Numbered from the stretch's first letter, positions 50,122 through 59,277 are shown. The stretch: 64,000 nucleotides of DNA from Paenibacillus hamazuiensis (GCF_023276405.1 NZ_JALRMO010000001.1:248001-312000), one strand, 5' to 3'. Translations and numbers: made by a program. The notes: a model not told the origin generated them from the sequence alone.

Positions 50122-51414
50122 ATGGCACCTACAAATACCAAAATCGTCCATACTTTATCCCTGTTGATATTCGCCGCTTTAACCGGATGTACGTCCGAAC
50201 CCTCATCCCCTCCGATCACCTCGACAGTTGAAACTCCGTCACCCGGTCCGAGTCCCAACCCATCTACCGTACCGGCCGATATAACCGGCATGCAATCTTC
50301 CGTTTCGGAAAAAAAGGACAGTAAGGCGATATCGGCTGCTTCAATAGTGAATAAACAAACTCGGACTGCTTTAACCGATTTTTGGTGGATTAACGCTAAA
50401 ACCGGCTTCGTTTGGGGTGCTCAAAGCGACGGGCTTAAGGTGTTCCGAACCGACGATGGCGGCGCCAACTGGAGCAGCATCACGCCGGACGGCTATAAAA
50501 TATCGCAAGGTGTTTTTCAAAAAGGCCGCGGCGTCGTTTTTACGGATTCGGAACATGGCTGGATCGGGGCGTCGATGGAAGAACGGCCGGCCATGATATT
50601 AAGCACTGTGAACGGCGGCCGCGGGTGGGTGAATACCCCTTTGGACAAAGCCACTTATCCGCTGGCTGCTTCTTTCATCACCCCTAAGATCGGCTGGTTG
50701 CTCACATCCACCGACGCGGCCATGGGAAGCTCGGAAAAAGCGCTTTATTCGACCCAGGACGGAGGAGCGGCATGGAACTTGGTGACGCAGACGGAATATA
50801 ACGATGATCCGAGCCGGGCGGGAGCCCTTCCTCTGCGGGGATTCGCAGACGGTGGGCTCATTTTTACGGACCCTCGAATCGGATGGCTTCCCCTTACGAA
50901 TTATGACTACGTTCCTACCCTGTACCGCACTAAAGACGGCGGAAAGACGTGGGCCCAAGTCGAATTGCCCGTTCCGGACGACCGCAAGGGCAGCCTGATG
51001 AATTTGATCGGAGCCCCGGTCTTTTGTTCGCAAGAAAAAGGCCGCGGCTGGCTGCAGGTTGGCACCAAAATAAGCGACGACCGTTGGCTGATTGATGCAT
51101 ACACCACTGCAGACGGGGGAGAGCATTGGACATTAACCCCGTTAGGATTGGAAGGGATCGTGTTTATTCTGGATTCCGCCAACATCTGGGGATGGAAAGA
51201 TGGAACGTTCGTCCATACCCCGGATTCCGGAAAAACATGGGAAGTTCTCGCCTGGAGCGGAGTTTTGGCCGATGCCGGGCAAGATTACCCCCGCCCTCTC
51301 GAAATGCAGTTTCTTACACCGCAAATCGGCTGGCTTCTCCTCGGCTCCGAGGATGGGCGGCATTCGCTGCTGCTCGGCACGCAAGATGGGGGCGCGAGTT
51401 GGGCCGTTATGTAG
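50122..51414 (+). CDS. Lipoprotein with Asp-box (BNR/YCF48-like) propeller
   Basis: 430 residues. Signal peptide with lipobox (AALTGC), a Ser/Pro-rich linker to about residue 80, then a beta-propeller. Seven Asp-box-like turns are visible (DDGGANW, VNGGRGW, QDGGAAW, KDGGKTW, ADGGEHW, PDSGKTW, QDGGASW). Similar proteins include photosystem assembly factor YCF48 and sialidase-like propellers, but catalytic sialidase residues are not evident, so a binding or scaffold role outside the membrane is more likely. AAGGAG lies before the ATG. Confidence 0.85.
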   Translation: MAPTNTKIVHTLSLLIFAALTGCTSEPSSPPITSTVETPSPGPSPNPSTVPADITGMQSSVSEKKDSKAISAASIVNKQTRTALTDFWWINAKTGFVWGAQSDGLKVFRTDDGGANWSSITPDGYKISQGVFQKGRGVVFTDSEHGWIGASMEERPAMILSTVNGGRGWVNTPLDKATYPLAASFITPKIGWLLTSTDAAMGSSEKALYSTQDGGAAWNLVTQTEYNDDPSRAGALPLRGFADGGLIFTDPRIGWLPLTNYDYVPTLYRTKDGGKTWAQVELPVPDDRKGSLMNLIGAPVFCSQEKGRGWLQVGTKISDDRWLIDAYTTADGGEHWTLTPLGLEGIVFILDSANIWGWKDGTFVHTPDSGKTWEVLAWSGVLADAGQDYPRPLEMQFLTPQIGWLLLGSEDGRHSLLLGTQDGGASWAVM

Positions 51415-51545
51415 ATCGCAAAGCTTGTTCCAGCTTTTACAGCAGTTTGTATTTTAACTGAAAAAACGGATATAACGGATTAATCCCTTTATCGAAAAAT
51501 CATATACCTTACAATAAATTAAAAACGATGAATAAAGGAGCATCT

Positions 51546-51998
51546 ATGCAAATACGCAGATTGGCGCCGGACGAGGCGCCGCCGATGGACTTGCTGCTGC
51601 TCGCGGACCCCTCCGCGCAGATGGTTGAAGATTATGTAAGACGAGGCCGGTGTTATGTGGCTGAATGGAACGGCGGCATCGCAGCGGTATACGTGCTTGT
51701 GCCGACAAGGCCAAAGACGGTGGAGCTGGTCAACATCGCGGTCAGCGAGGAACACCAGGGCAAGGGCATAGGGAAGCGGATGGTGGCCCATGCCGTGGAA
51801 ATTGCCCGATCGCTGGGGTTTAAAACGATCGAGGTGGGCACAGGAAATTCGAGTGTCGGCCAATTGGCTTTATATCAAAAATGCGGTTTCAGAATCACCG
51901 GCATAGATCGCGATTTCTTCGTCAGACACTATGAGGAGGACATCGTCGAAAACGGCATTCACTGCCGCGACATGATCCGGCTGTCTCAGGATATATAA
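51546..51998 (+). CDS. GNAT-family N-acetyltransferase (YvbK-like)
   Basis: 150 residues. The acetyl-CoA loop EEHQGKGIGKRMV follows the central strand (VELVNIAV), and a late YQKCGFRI motif closes the fold. Overall pattern like YvbK and other small-molecule or protein N-acetyltransferases. AAAGGAGC lies before the ATG at 51546; the ATG at 51528 has no SD. It stands alone, 131 bp after the lipoprotein gene. Confidence 0.88.
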   Translation: MQIRRLAPDEAPPMDLLLLADPSAQMVEDYVRRGRCYVAEWNGGIAAVYVLVPTRPKTVELVNIAVSEEHQGKGIGKRMVAHAVEIARSLGFKTIEVGTGNSSVGQLALYQKCGFRITGIDRDFFVRHYEEDIVENGIHCRDMIRLSQDI

Positions 51999-52151
51999 GA
52001 GGGACGACCAAAACAACTCGAATATCCATCTCAGGACGGAGCCGGATTACATCCCGCGCACGATGAACGGCATGCCAAGTTGATTTATGCTAATGGAGGA
52101 AAATAGAAGCGCGTTTCATTCCGCACGAAAAAGAGAAACAGAGGTGCCAAC

Positions 52152-53678
52152 ATGATCAAGCAAGAAAACAACAAAACGTTAATCCTTATCGGTCTGCTGC
52201 TCGGAGTTATTTTCTCGGAGCTGGACCAAACGGTCGTCTCGACCGCTTTGCCGACCATCATCCGCGATTTGCACGGCTTGTCGCTGTACGGATGGGTGGC
52301 GGGAATTTACATGCTTTCGATTACGATGTTCATGCCGATTTTCGGCAAACTGGCCGATCTTTACGGCCGCAAAAAAATTTATTTGAGCTGCGTCGCGCTT
52401 TTCATGGCCGGTTCCGTTATTTGCGGGCTGGCGGATTCGATGACCGTGCTGCTGATCGGCAGAGGCATCCAGGGAATCGGCGCAGGCGGGCTTATGCCGC
52501 TCGGGATGATCATCATCGGCGATACGTTTCCGCTGGAACAGCGGGCGAAGGTGCAGAGCATGATCGGACCGCTCCTTATTTTGCCGCAGCTGCTCGGGCC
52601 TACGGTAGGTGGATTTTTCGTCAGCCATGTGAGCTGGCACTGGATTTTTCTGATCAACATTCCGATCGGACTGGTCTCCGCCTTCATCGTTTCCAAAGGC
52701 TTGCGCGAAACGGTGAGCAGCGAGAAGAAAGCGATCGACTGGGCAGGGGCGTTTACGCTCGTGTTGTCCATGCTGGCGCTGCTGATGGCGCCGGTATTGA
52801 TCGACATCAAAGGTTATACCTGGGGCTCCCCGGTCATCATCGGACTGCTCGCCGCATCCGCGCTGCTTATCGCGATTTTCATCCGAATCGAAGCGAGGGC
52901 CGTCGAGCCGATCATTCCGCTTGCGCTGTTCAGAAACCGCTCCGTCGTCGTCTTGTCCTGCATCGTGTTTCTGACGATGCTGGGGATTATGGGAGGCATG
53001 TCCGGGTTTCCGTTCTTCGCGCAAAACGTCATGGGGATGACGCCCACCGCATCCGGCTATTTGTCCCTGGCGTTTATGGCGGGGGCGATCCCGGCGAGCA
53101 TTGTCTGCGGCAATCTTATTACGAAGATCGCCTACAAGTATCTTTTCCTTGTATCGTTTCTTTTTCCGATCGTCAGCTACGTGCTGCTGGCGCAAATTCA
53201 TGTCGGAACAACGGCCATGTACATCGTTGCATCGTTTTTCATCATGGGGCTCGGCATAGGCGTTCTGTTCGGCGGGGACAACCTGATCGTGCAGGAGTCC
53301 GTCGAGAAGGAGCATACCGGAGTCGGGGTGGCCACCGTGCAGCTGTTCCAATCGATCGGAGCTACGCTTGGGTTCAGCATCTTCGGCAGCCTGCTTTCCC
53401 GAAATATTACCGGCGGGATTGCCGGACTGTCCGGGCAATTCCCTGCGGGAACCGGGGAGACAATCATGAACGGCGGCATTCCCGCAGGACTGCCGGCCGA
53501 TTTGATCCTGCAGATCAAGACGGTATTCGCCGAAGCGTTCCAAAACATTTTCGCCATTGGCATCGGATTTGCCGTCGCCGCCTTTATCGCCTGCTGGTTC
53601 ATGAGAAAAGAGCGCCTCACGGCCAAAGAGGAGCCGGCTGCCATCCCGGCCGCGGTTGACGTTCCCAACGTACAGTGA
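52152..53678 (+). CDS. MFS drug transporter, DHA2/EmrB family
   Basis: 508-residue 14-helix drug/H+ antiporter. LDQTVVSTALPTIIRDL near the N terminus is motif D1 of the family, GKLADLYGRKK is motif A, and GRGIQGIGAGGLMPLG is motif B. AGAGGTG precedes the ATG. It converges with an HxlR regulator gene 11 bp away; regulation by that HxlR is possible but its promoter lies elsewhere. Probable role: multidrug or quinone export. Confidence 0.93.
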   Translation: MIKQENNKTLILIGLLLGVIFSELDQTVVSTALPTIIRDLHGLSLYGWVAGIYMLSITMFMPIFGKLADLYGRKKIYLSCVALFMAGSVICGLADSMTVLLIGRGIQGIGAGGLMPLGMIIIGDTFPLEQRAKVQSMIGPLLILPQLLGPTVGGFFVSHVSWHWIFLINIPIGLVSAFIVSKGLRETVSSEKKAIDWAGAFTLVLSMLALLMAPVLIDIKGYTWGSPVIIGLLAASALLIAIFIRIEARAVEPIIPLALFRNRSVVVLSCIVFLTMLGIMGGMSGFPFFAQNVMGMTPTASGYLSLAFMAGAIPASIVCGNLITKIAYKYLFLVSFLFPIVSYVLLAQIHVGTTAMYIVASFFIMGLGIGVLFGGDNLIVQESVEKEHTGVGVATVQLFQSIGATLGFSIFGSLLSRNITGGIAGLSGQFPAGTGETIMNGGIPAGLPADLILQIKTVFAEAFQNIFAIGIGFAVAAFIACWFMRKERLTAKEEPAAIPAAVDVPNVQ

Positions 53679-53689
53679 CGCTGCAGCGC

Positions 53690-54004
53690 TTAAGCCATCC
53701 AGCGTTCCGCCCACTTTTCGCACTCGCTCATCATCGGAGCGAGTGCTTTTCCTTTTTCGGTCAGTTCATATTCAATCCTTACAGGGATTTCGTCAAAAAC
53801 GTGCCGGATCAGAATGCCCTCGGCCTCCAGCTCTTTAAACCGCTCCGAAAGCATGCGGTCGCTCATATGGGGAACGATGCCCGAAATATCTTTGAATCGT
53901 TTGGGTCCGCTCAAAAGAATCCGGATGATAAGTCCGGTCCAGCGCTTGCCGAGCAGCTCGAAAGCGGCCTCGAATTTCGGGCACAATGTGTAGTCGCCGT
54001 TCAT
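53690..54004 (-). CDS. HxlR-family regulator, YodB-like
   Basis: 104-residue winged-helix dimer. Cys8 near the N terminus (TLCPKFEAAFELLGKRW) corresponds in position to the redox-sensing Cys of B. subtilis YodB. The DNA-reading part is FKDISGIVPHMSDRMLSERF. It is divergent from DoxX, with a YodB-type operator over the DoxX -35 (54038-54054), so it probably represses DoxX and itself until quinones or electrophiles modify the Cys. Confidence 0.9.
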   Translation of the reverse strand: MNGDYTLCPKFEAAFELLGKRWTGLIIRILLSGPKRFKDISGIVPHMSDRMLSERFKELEAEGILIRHVFDEIPVRIEYELTEKGKALAPMMSECEKWAERWMA

Positions 54005-54037
54005 AGTTTAACCCTCCTCCAATTTCGTTTAAATAGT

Positions 54038-54070
54038 TACTTGACAATAGTAAGTATAACACAATATAAT
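54038..54070 (+). promoter_or_regulatory. DoxX promoter with HxlR/YodB-type operator
   Basis: TTGACA (54042-54047), a 17-bp spacer and TATAAT (54065-54070) are both perfect. The palindrome TTACTtgacaatAGTAA (54038-54054) covers the -35 and matches the TACT-N7-AGTA pattern recalled for YodB and CatR. Confidence 0.85.
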
Positions 54071-54172
54071 TTTAACATAAAGTAATTTGCTAAACATAAG
54101 TAAGTATATGAGCTGAAGGAAGCTTTTTTGGCTTGGCCGGACAAGCTTCGCTTTAAACGAGGAGGAACGGGC

Positions 54173-54589
54173 ATGAGAAATGAAGTCGGAACGCTTGTGT
54201 TAAGAGTCGTATTGGGGATAACGTTTTTGGTCCACGGTTTGCAAAAATTTCAAACGATTGACGGGATCTCCGGATGGTTCCAAAGCATCGGATTGCCGTC
54301 GTTTATGGCTTACGCCGTAACCGGTATTGAAATACTGGGCGGGATCGGCTTGATCATCGGTTTTGGCACGCGGATCATCTCTTTGTTTATCGCCGCTATC
54401 ATGGTCGGTGCGATTGTGAAGGTAAAATTGTCGGCGGGATTTTTGGGGAACGGCCAGATGGCCGGTTGGGAGCTTGACCTGGCTCTGCTCGCCGTAGCGG
54501 TACATCTTTTGATCGGCGGCAGCTACATGTTCTCGTTAGACGGATTTTTAAAAAGAGACAGCCAGAGCGGGATCAGCGAGGCGGCGTAA
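54173..54589 (+). CDS. DoxX-family membrane protein
   Basis: 138-residue membrane protein with four helices. RVVLGITFLVHGLQKF opens it as in DoxX/CatD proteins, followed by GIEILGGIGLIIGFGTR. In B. subtilis, CatD (DoxX) is controlled by the HxlR proteins YodB/CatR and takes part in quinone defence. The same pairing is seen here, supporting a thiol- or quinone-stress role. GAGGAGG precedes the ATG at 54173; the open frame from 54128 has no SD. Confidence 0.88.
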   Translation: MRNEVGTLVLRVVLGITFLVHGLQKFQTIDGISGWFQSIGLPSFMAYAVTGIEILGGIGLIIGFGTRIISLFIAAIMVGAIVKVKLSAGFLGNGQMAGWELDLALLAVAVHLLIGGSYMFSLDGFLKRDSQSGISEAA

Positions 54590-54693
54590 TGTAAGCCGGG
54601 GCCGCGGGGGATGATGATGGAGTACATACATATCCTACGGAGAAATTGGGCACTGTATATGTGCTCACAGACCTTCCGGGAGGAACTTTTCAT

Positions 54694-54849
54694 ATGAAGC
54701 CTGAATACGCAGAGAAAGAGCCATCGAAGCCAAACGGACCTACGCAGTTCAGCGAAACCGAAGAGCTTCAGCATGAGCGCAACGAGGTCGCCTCCGCGCA
54801 GAAGCAAATGTCCTCGCAGGAGACGGCCGGTGTGGCGGACCAGCCGTAG
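54694..54849 (+). CDS. 51-residue hydrophilic protein
   Basis: A small charged protein (Glu, Lys, Pro, Gln rich, no hydrophobic segment) that looks intrinsically disordered. GGGAGGA lies 8 nt before the ATG, and a terminator follows at 54867-54906, so it looks like a genuine small gene. Similar short disordered proteins are common in spore-formers, but I recognise no family. Confidence 0.55.
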   Translation: MKPEYAEKEPSKPNGPTQFSETEELQHERNEVASAQKQMSSQETAGVADQP

Positions 54850-54866
54850 TCGGCGGAAGAAAGTGC

Positions 54867-54906
54867 AAAGCCAGAGTCACCGAGTTTATCGGGGATTCTG
54901 GCTTTT
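54867..54906 (+). terminator. Terminator after the small gene
   Basis: AAAGCCAGA-GTC pairs with GAT-TCTGGCTTT (one mismatch), followed by T-rich sequence. Confidence 0.85.
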
Positions 54907-54917
54907 CCTTCTTTCAT

Positions 54918-55784
54918 TTACCGGCGTCTCCATCCGAACACACGAACGTGGACGATCCCTTTCGTCACCCAATGCGTGAGTACATATAATATGATAAAAA
55001 GGATCATAAGCGGTTTAAACAAAAGCCATGCGGCAGCCCATGTAACGAAGACTTGCCAGGGCTTCATTTTTCGCAACATTTTCGTAGGCCATAGAACAAA
55101 ACGGTACACCCGGTTACTGATCTGCAGCGCCTCCAAATATTCATCCTGAAACTGCTTGCTTTCCGGGTTCAGCCGGACGGCATTTCGCATGTAAGTCTCC
55201 TGCAGCCCGTAATCTCCGCGGTGCGACGCCGCCCAGGCCAAATACAGGAGCGTGTGCGGTTCCTCCGCATCGCGTTGGACTGCTTGACGGTCGAGGTCTT
55301 TGGATTCGGCCGTGTTTCCCAGAAGCGCCTCGGTATAACTTAAAGTCGCCAAATAAAGCGAAGATTCCGGTTCGATTTCCAAAGCGTGCTGCAGCTGCTC
55401 CTTCGATTCCTTGAATTTTCCTTTTTTGTTTAGCCGATTTGCTTTCAAAAAATAATAATGAGCTTCATACGGGTCGATGCGCAGCGCTTCGCGGAGCGCC
55501 GCTTCGAATTTCGGATCGTCTCCGTTCTCGTAATAAACCGCCACGCGCACATACCAGGCCAGCCGGTGCTCCGGATCCCGGGCGAGCGCTTCACCCGCCC
55601 AATGCAGCGCTTGCTCATTATTGTCCATAAGCAGATGGATTCGGGCGATTAGCGCAAATGCATCCGGGTCCTCCGGGTCCAGACGAAGCGCCTGCTCCGC
55701 TTCCTTGAGCGCTTCCTTATACCGTTTCCACTCGATGAGCTGATGTGCCGCGGCAAAGGCCGATTGAATCGATTGTTTCTCCAT
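54918..55784 (-). CDS. TPR protein with C-terminal membrane anchor
   Basis: 288 residues. About five tetratricopeptide repeats (for example KEALKEAEQALRLDPEDPDA; EQALHWAGEALARDPEHRLA) are followed by a basic stretch and a hydrophobic tail near residues 245-270. It is therefore probably anchored with the TPRs in the cytoplasm. The ATG at 55784 is 8 nt after GGAGG; the ATG at 55790 is too close. It starts 25 bp after the AAA-ATPase stop, in the same operon. A client or adaptor role for that ATPase is likely. Confidence 0.85.
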   Translation of the reverse strand: MEKQSIQSAFAAAHQLIEWKRYKEALKEAEQALRLDPEDPDAFALIARIHLLMDNNEQALHWAGEALARDPEHRLAWYVRVAVYYENGDDPKFEAALREALRIDPYEAHYYFLKANRLNKKGKFKESKEQLQHALEIEPESSLYLATLSYTEALLGNTAESKDLDRQAVQRDAEEPHTLLYLAWAASHRGDYGLQETYMRNAVRLNPESKQFQDEYLEALQISNRVYRFVLWPTKMLRKMKPWQVFVTWAAAWLLFKPLMILFIILYVLTHWVTKGIVHVRVFGWRRR

Positions 55785-55809
55785 GCCCATGTCCTCCGCG
55801 TTTTGCCGG

Positions 55810-56766
55810 TTACTTGATGCCGTGCTTCTTGACGTAATCCAGAACGATTTGGTAATCGCCGTTTACATCGCTGAAGGTGGCGTAATTTTTCGCCGTCGCA
55901 AACCAGTCCAGCGTCGTTGCCTTTCTGGATTTGGCCGCTTTCCGCAGATCGTCCTGCGTGATCGGCTGAATTTCGCCGGTTTCGAACGTCCGCTCCATCG
56001 CGGATTCGACCGCATCCTTGACGATCTGCTCCAGGTCGGCTCCGGAGAAAAATTTGGTCTCTGCGGCAATTTTGGACAAATTCAGCGTTTCCGCCGGCTT
56101 TCCGGCAAGCTTCAGCCCGAGAATCGTCTGGCGTTCAGCCTCTTCCGGAGGCGGAACGAACACAAGATGGTTGAAGCGGCCCGGACGCCGCAATGCCGAA
56201 TCGAGATACCATGGAGTATTGGTTGCGCCTATGACAAATACGTTATCGTTTCGCTCCTGCAGCCCGTCCAGCTCGAGAAGCAGCTGGTTGACAAGCATCC
56301 GGTCGTGGTGCTGCCTCATCTGATGGCGGTTGCCGCCCATGGCGTCCAGCTCGTCAATGAAAATGACGCACGGTTTATTTTCCCTGGCTTTCTCGAAGAT
56401 GTCATGCAGATTATGCTCGCTTTGCCCCACGTACATGGATAATATCGCCTGCAGTTCGATATGTATGAAGTTGGCGTCGATCTCTCCCGCCACGGCGCGT
56501 GCCAGAAACGTTTTGCCGCAGCCCGGCGGCCCGAACAGCAGCAAGCTGCCTCCTGCTTCCTTCCCGTAAGCGGCGAAAACCTCCGGCTGTTTCAGCGGCA
56601 GAATAAAGTTCATCCTGATTTTCTTCTTCACATCTTCCATGCCGCCGACATCGGCAAAAGTCTCCTTCGGTTTTTCCGATTCGACCAGCGAGTGCTCGTC
56701 TTTATCGAATTGGATCACTTTTAAATTTTTGCGCCGTCTCTCGGCCAGCTCGTCATGATCGGACAT
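55810..56766 (-). CDS. AAA+ ATPase
   Basis: 318 residues with one AAA module. Before it come about 50 charged residues and the EKPKETFADVGGMEDVKKKI box typical of classical AAA proteins. Walker A GPPGCGKT, Walker B VIFIDELDA, sensor 1 IGATNTP, an arginine-finger region RRPGRF and the C-terminal GADLEQIV helix are all present. The D-V-GG box places it near Vps4/katanin/SpoVK-like unfoldases, but no protease or N-terminal substrate domain is present. GGAGGGGAG lies before the ATG at 56766. Co-encoded with the membrane TPR protein. Confidence 0.9.
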   Translation of the reverse strand: MSDHDELAERRRKNLKVIQFDKDEHSLVESEKPKETFADVGGMEDVKKKIRMNFILPLKQPEVFAAYGKEAGGSLLLFGPPGCGKTFLARAVAGEIDANFIHIELQAILSMYVGQSEHNLHDIFEKARENKPCVIFIDELDAMGGNRHQMRQHHDRMLVNQLLLELDGLQERNDNVFVIGATNTPWYLDSALRRPGRFNHLVFVPPPEEAERQTILGLKLAGKPAETLNLSKIAAETKFFSGADLEQIVKDAVESAMERTFETGEIQPITQDDLRKAAKSRKATTLDWFATAKNYATFSDVNGDYQIVLDYVKKHGIK

Positions 56767-56873
56767 GTTTTCATCTCCCCTCCGTCTTGTAAGATCAGTG
56801 TAACATCGGAAGACCGCGTTTTCCATATGCAGCGGCTCCAATGGGTATGCGGATGTTTGCCTGGCAAACCCGG

Positions 56874-56910
56874 ATGGTGTATGGTAAAAAAATAAATATG
56901 TGTACACCAT
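56874..56910. promoter_or_regulatory. Inverted repeat upstream of GH28
   Basis: ATGGTGTA (56874-56881) and TACACCAT (56903-56910) form perfect 8-bp arms 21 bp apart in an AT-rich spacer. This is a possible operator for GH28 or the divergent ATPase operon. Confidence 0.45.
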
Positions 56911-56932
56911 TTGTTAAAGGGGAGCTTATTTT

Positions 56933-58468
56933 ATGGCCATCTACGACATTACGCAGTACGGCGCCCGCGGCGACGGGCAAGCCGACAATACGGCGGCGAT
57001 CGCTGAGGCGATCGAAGCTTGCGAGGCGGGCGGCGGAGGTACGGTATATGTGCCGGCCGGCACTTATTTGACCGGGCCGATTGCGCTGAAAAGCCGCATG
57101 ACGCTGTACATCGAAGCAGGAGCGACGCTGAAATTTTCCGACCGGTTCGACGATTACCCGGCGGCGAAGACGCGCTGGTCCGGTTACGAATGCTACGGCT
57201 ACCATCCGCTCGTGTACGGCTGCGGACTGACGCAGGTGGCGATCAAAGGCGAAGGCGTGATCGAAGGGCAAGGACAAGCGTGGTGGAACGCCTATCGTGA
57301 AGTGAAGAAGGGAATTTTCCCGGAATCGGCCGTTCGAGAGCAGCTTCTGGAGCTGAACCGCGGGCTGCTGACGTCGACCAAAAGCAATATCGCGGAGTGG
57401 GAATCCGGCTTTTTCCGTCCGGCGCTGCTGCAGCTGCTCGATTGCGAGCAGGTGGTGCTGGAGGGGATCACGCTGCAAAACTCGCCGTTCTGGAATACGC
57501 ATCTCGTCTATTGCAGCAATGTCAGCGTGCGTGGGGTTCATTTTAAAAATCCGTCGGACACGCCGAACGGCGACGGCTTCGACGTCGATTCTTGCAGCAA
57601 CGTGCGCATTTCCGACTGCCATTTCGACGTAGGCGACGACTGCCTCTGCTTCAAATCGGGCATCGACGAGGACGGACGCCGCGTCGGCAGACCGACCGAG
57701 CATGTGACGGTGACGAACTGCACGATGCTGCACGGCCACGGCGGCGTCGTGTTCGGCAGCGAATGCGCCGGAGGCATCCGCGATATCGTCATCTCGAACT
57801 GCGTGTTCATCGGCACCGACCGCGGCATCCGGCTCAAAACGAACCGCGCCCGCGGAGGCGGTGTGGAAAATGTGCGGATCAGCAATATTTTCATGAAGGA
57901 CGTGCTGTGCCCGCTGGCGATCAACGCCTTTTACCGATACGGAGTGGACGAGTCCAATCCGCTCATGACGAGCTCCGAGGCGGTGCCGATCACGGAAGGC
58001 ACGTCGGTCATCAGGCATCTGCACATCAGCGACGTGACTGCGAAAAATTGCCGCGCCGCGGCCGGCTTCATCTACGGGCTTCCGGAGCGGCCGATCGAAG
58101 ACGTGTCGCTGCGAAACGTCGTCTTCGAGATGGTCGCCGACCCGGATGAGAAGGGTGGAGAGCCGGATATGGTGAATCCGGAGCGCATTATGGCCGGGGA
58201 GGGCATTTTGTGCAAGCATGTGAAGCACATGGATGTCCAGGGCGTGCGCGTCGAGACGCGGCAAGGACCGGCGCTGCTGCTCGAAAACGTCGAAGGCTTC
58301 GACATCGCCGGCCTGAAAATGCACCTTCAGCATCCCGGTACCCCGGTGGTGAGGCTGCGGGACGCAGCCGATGTGAGCGTCGCCGGTCCCGCCGGAGCGG
58401 ACGGCTATGTGCTCGCCGAAGGCAGCAGCCGGAACGTGAGCTACAACGGCAAGCTGTTAGGTAAATAA
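56933..58468 (+). CDS. GH28 polygalacturonase-like enzyme, cytoplasmic
   Basis: 511-residue beta-helix enzyme. The four GH28 motifs are present: NGDGFDVDSC (NxDG type), GDDCLCFKSG, MLHGHGGVVFGSE and GIRLKTN. The opening ITQYGARGDGQADNT is the usual first coil. These enzymes hydrolyse galacturonic acid links in pectin by inversion. No signal peptide, so it probably acts on imported galacturonide oligomers (exo type). AAAGGGGAGC precedes the ATG. It is alone between the AAA operon and a terminator. Confidence 0.92.
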   Translation: MAIYDITQYGARGDGQADNTAAIAEAIEACEAGGGGTVYVPAGTYLTGPIALKSRMTLYIEAGATLKFSDRFDDYPAAKTRWSGYECYGYHPLVYGCGLTQVAIKGEGVIEGQGQAWWNAYREVKKGIFPESAVREQLLELNRGLLTSTKSNIAEWESGFFRPALLQLLDCEQVVLEGITLQNSPFWNTHLVYCSNVSVRGVHFKNPSDTPNGDGFDVDSCSNVRISDCHFDVGDDCLCFKSGIDEDGRRVGRPTEHVTVTNCTMLHGHGGVVFGSECAGGIRDIVISNCVFIGTDRGIRLKTNRARGGGVENVRISNIFMKDVLCPLAINAFYRYGVDESNPLMTSSEAVPITEGTSVIRHLHISDVTAKNCRAAAGFIYGLPERPIEDVSLRNVVFEMVADPDEKGGEPDMVNPERIMAGEGILCKHVKHMDVQGVRVETRQGPALLLENVEGFDIAGLKMHLQHPGTPVVRLRDAADVSVAGPAGADGYVLAEGSSRNVSYNGKLLGK

Positions 58469-58536
58469 GCGGTCGGGCACAGGTCCGGTCCGCTGCGTAT
58501 TTCATCGACATTCGATATATCCGAATAGATGAGTCT

Positions 58537-58579
58537 GCCTCTCGGCCGTTTGATTGGCTGCCGAGGCGGCTCGTTTTTT
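58537..58579 (+). terminator. Terminator after GH28
   Basis: GCCTCTCGGC pairs with GCCGAGGC (one bulge), followed by GGCTCG and six T. Confidence 0.82.
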
Positions 58580-58657
58580 GCGGACGACCGGTTAATATGG
58601 AATTGGTGAGGGAACTATTGCGTTTTCGACGATTATTGATTATATTGGTGTATATAG

Positions 58658-58670
58658 TTAGATAATCTAA
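58658..58670. promoter_or_regulatory. MarR operator 1
   Basis: TTAGAT-A-ATCTAA, a perfect 13-bp palindrome 24 bp before the MarR start, over the likely -10 region. It is matched at 59278-59290 before the MFS gene, so it is probably the MarR binding site. Confidence 0.8.
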
Positions 58671-58693
58671 TTAGTTATCCGGAGCTGATGATT

Positions 58694-59248
58694 ATGAAAG
58701 GAAAACCCGCCAAAGATTTGTCGGCAGACGGACAACTGCCCAAGCTGGGGATCCGGCCTTATGTAGACTTGATGGACAGAACGGCCGGAAAAGATACGGA
58801 CCGGACATCGGCACGGCTCGGATTGATGATGCTGTGGCTCGGCGATAACATACTGGACCTGATGGACGAGGAGCTGGCACCGTTCGGCATTACCGAGAGC
58901 AAGCTCGACCTGCTGCTGCTGCTCACGCTGCATGAAGGCAGGGAGCTGGTCACGCCTTCGGCGATTGCGGACCGGCTTGGCATCCGGCGGGCTTCGGCGA
59001 CGGCTTTGCTCGATTGGTTGGAGAAGCGGGGCTGGATTGCCCGCGGGCAAAGCGCCAAAGATCGCCGCATGGTTCATGTCGCCATCACCGCGGAAGGCCG
59101 GGAACTAGTGGGCAAAGTTATGCCGGCATTCTGGTCGGCTTGCGCTTCCCTGGCAGGCGAGCTGGAGCCTGAGGAGCGGGCGGCGCTCGAGAGAATTGCC
59201 GCAAAGCTGAACGAAAAAATAGAGAAAAGGCTGGGAGTGGGGCGATAA
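58694..59248 (+). CDS. MarR-family regulator
   Basis: 184 residues with an unusually long N-terminal arm (about 50 residues), then the winged helix: ITESKLDLLLLLTLHEGREL, then PSAIADRLGIRRASATALLDWLEKRG and the wing KDRRMVHVAIT. GGAG lies 9 nt before the ATG at 58694; the ATG at 58688 is too close. It should repress itself and the MFS pump through the two 13-bp palindromes and be released by a small ligand. Confidence 0.9.
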   Translation: MKGKPAKDLSADGQLPKLGIRPYVDLMDRTAGKDTDRTSARLGLMMLWLGDNILDLMDEELAPFGITESKLDLLLLLTLHEGRELVTPSAIADRLGIRRASATALLDWLEKRGWIARGQSAKDRRMVHVAITAEGRELVGKVMPAFWSACASLAGELEPEERAALERIAAKLNEKIEKRLGVGR

Positions 59249-59277
59249 ATTTTTTTTCGGATAATAGTTAGATTATC

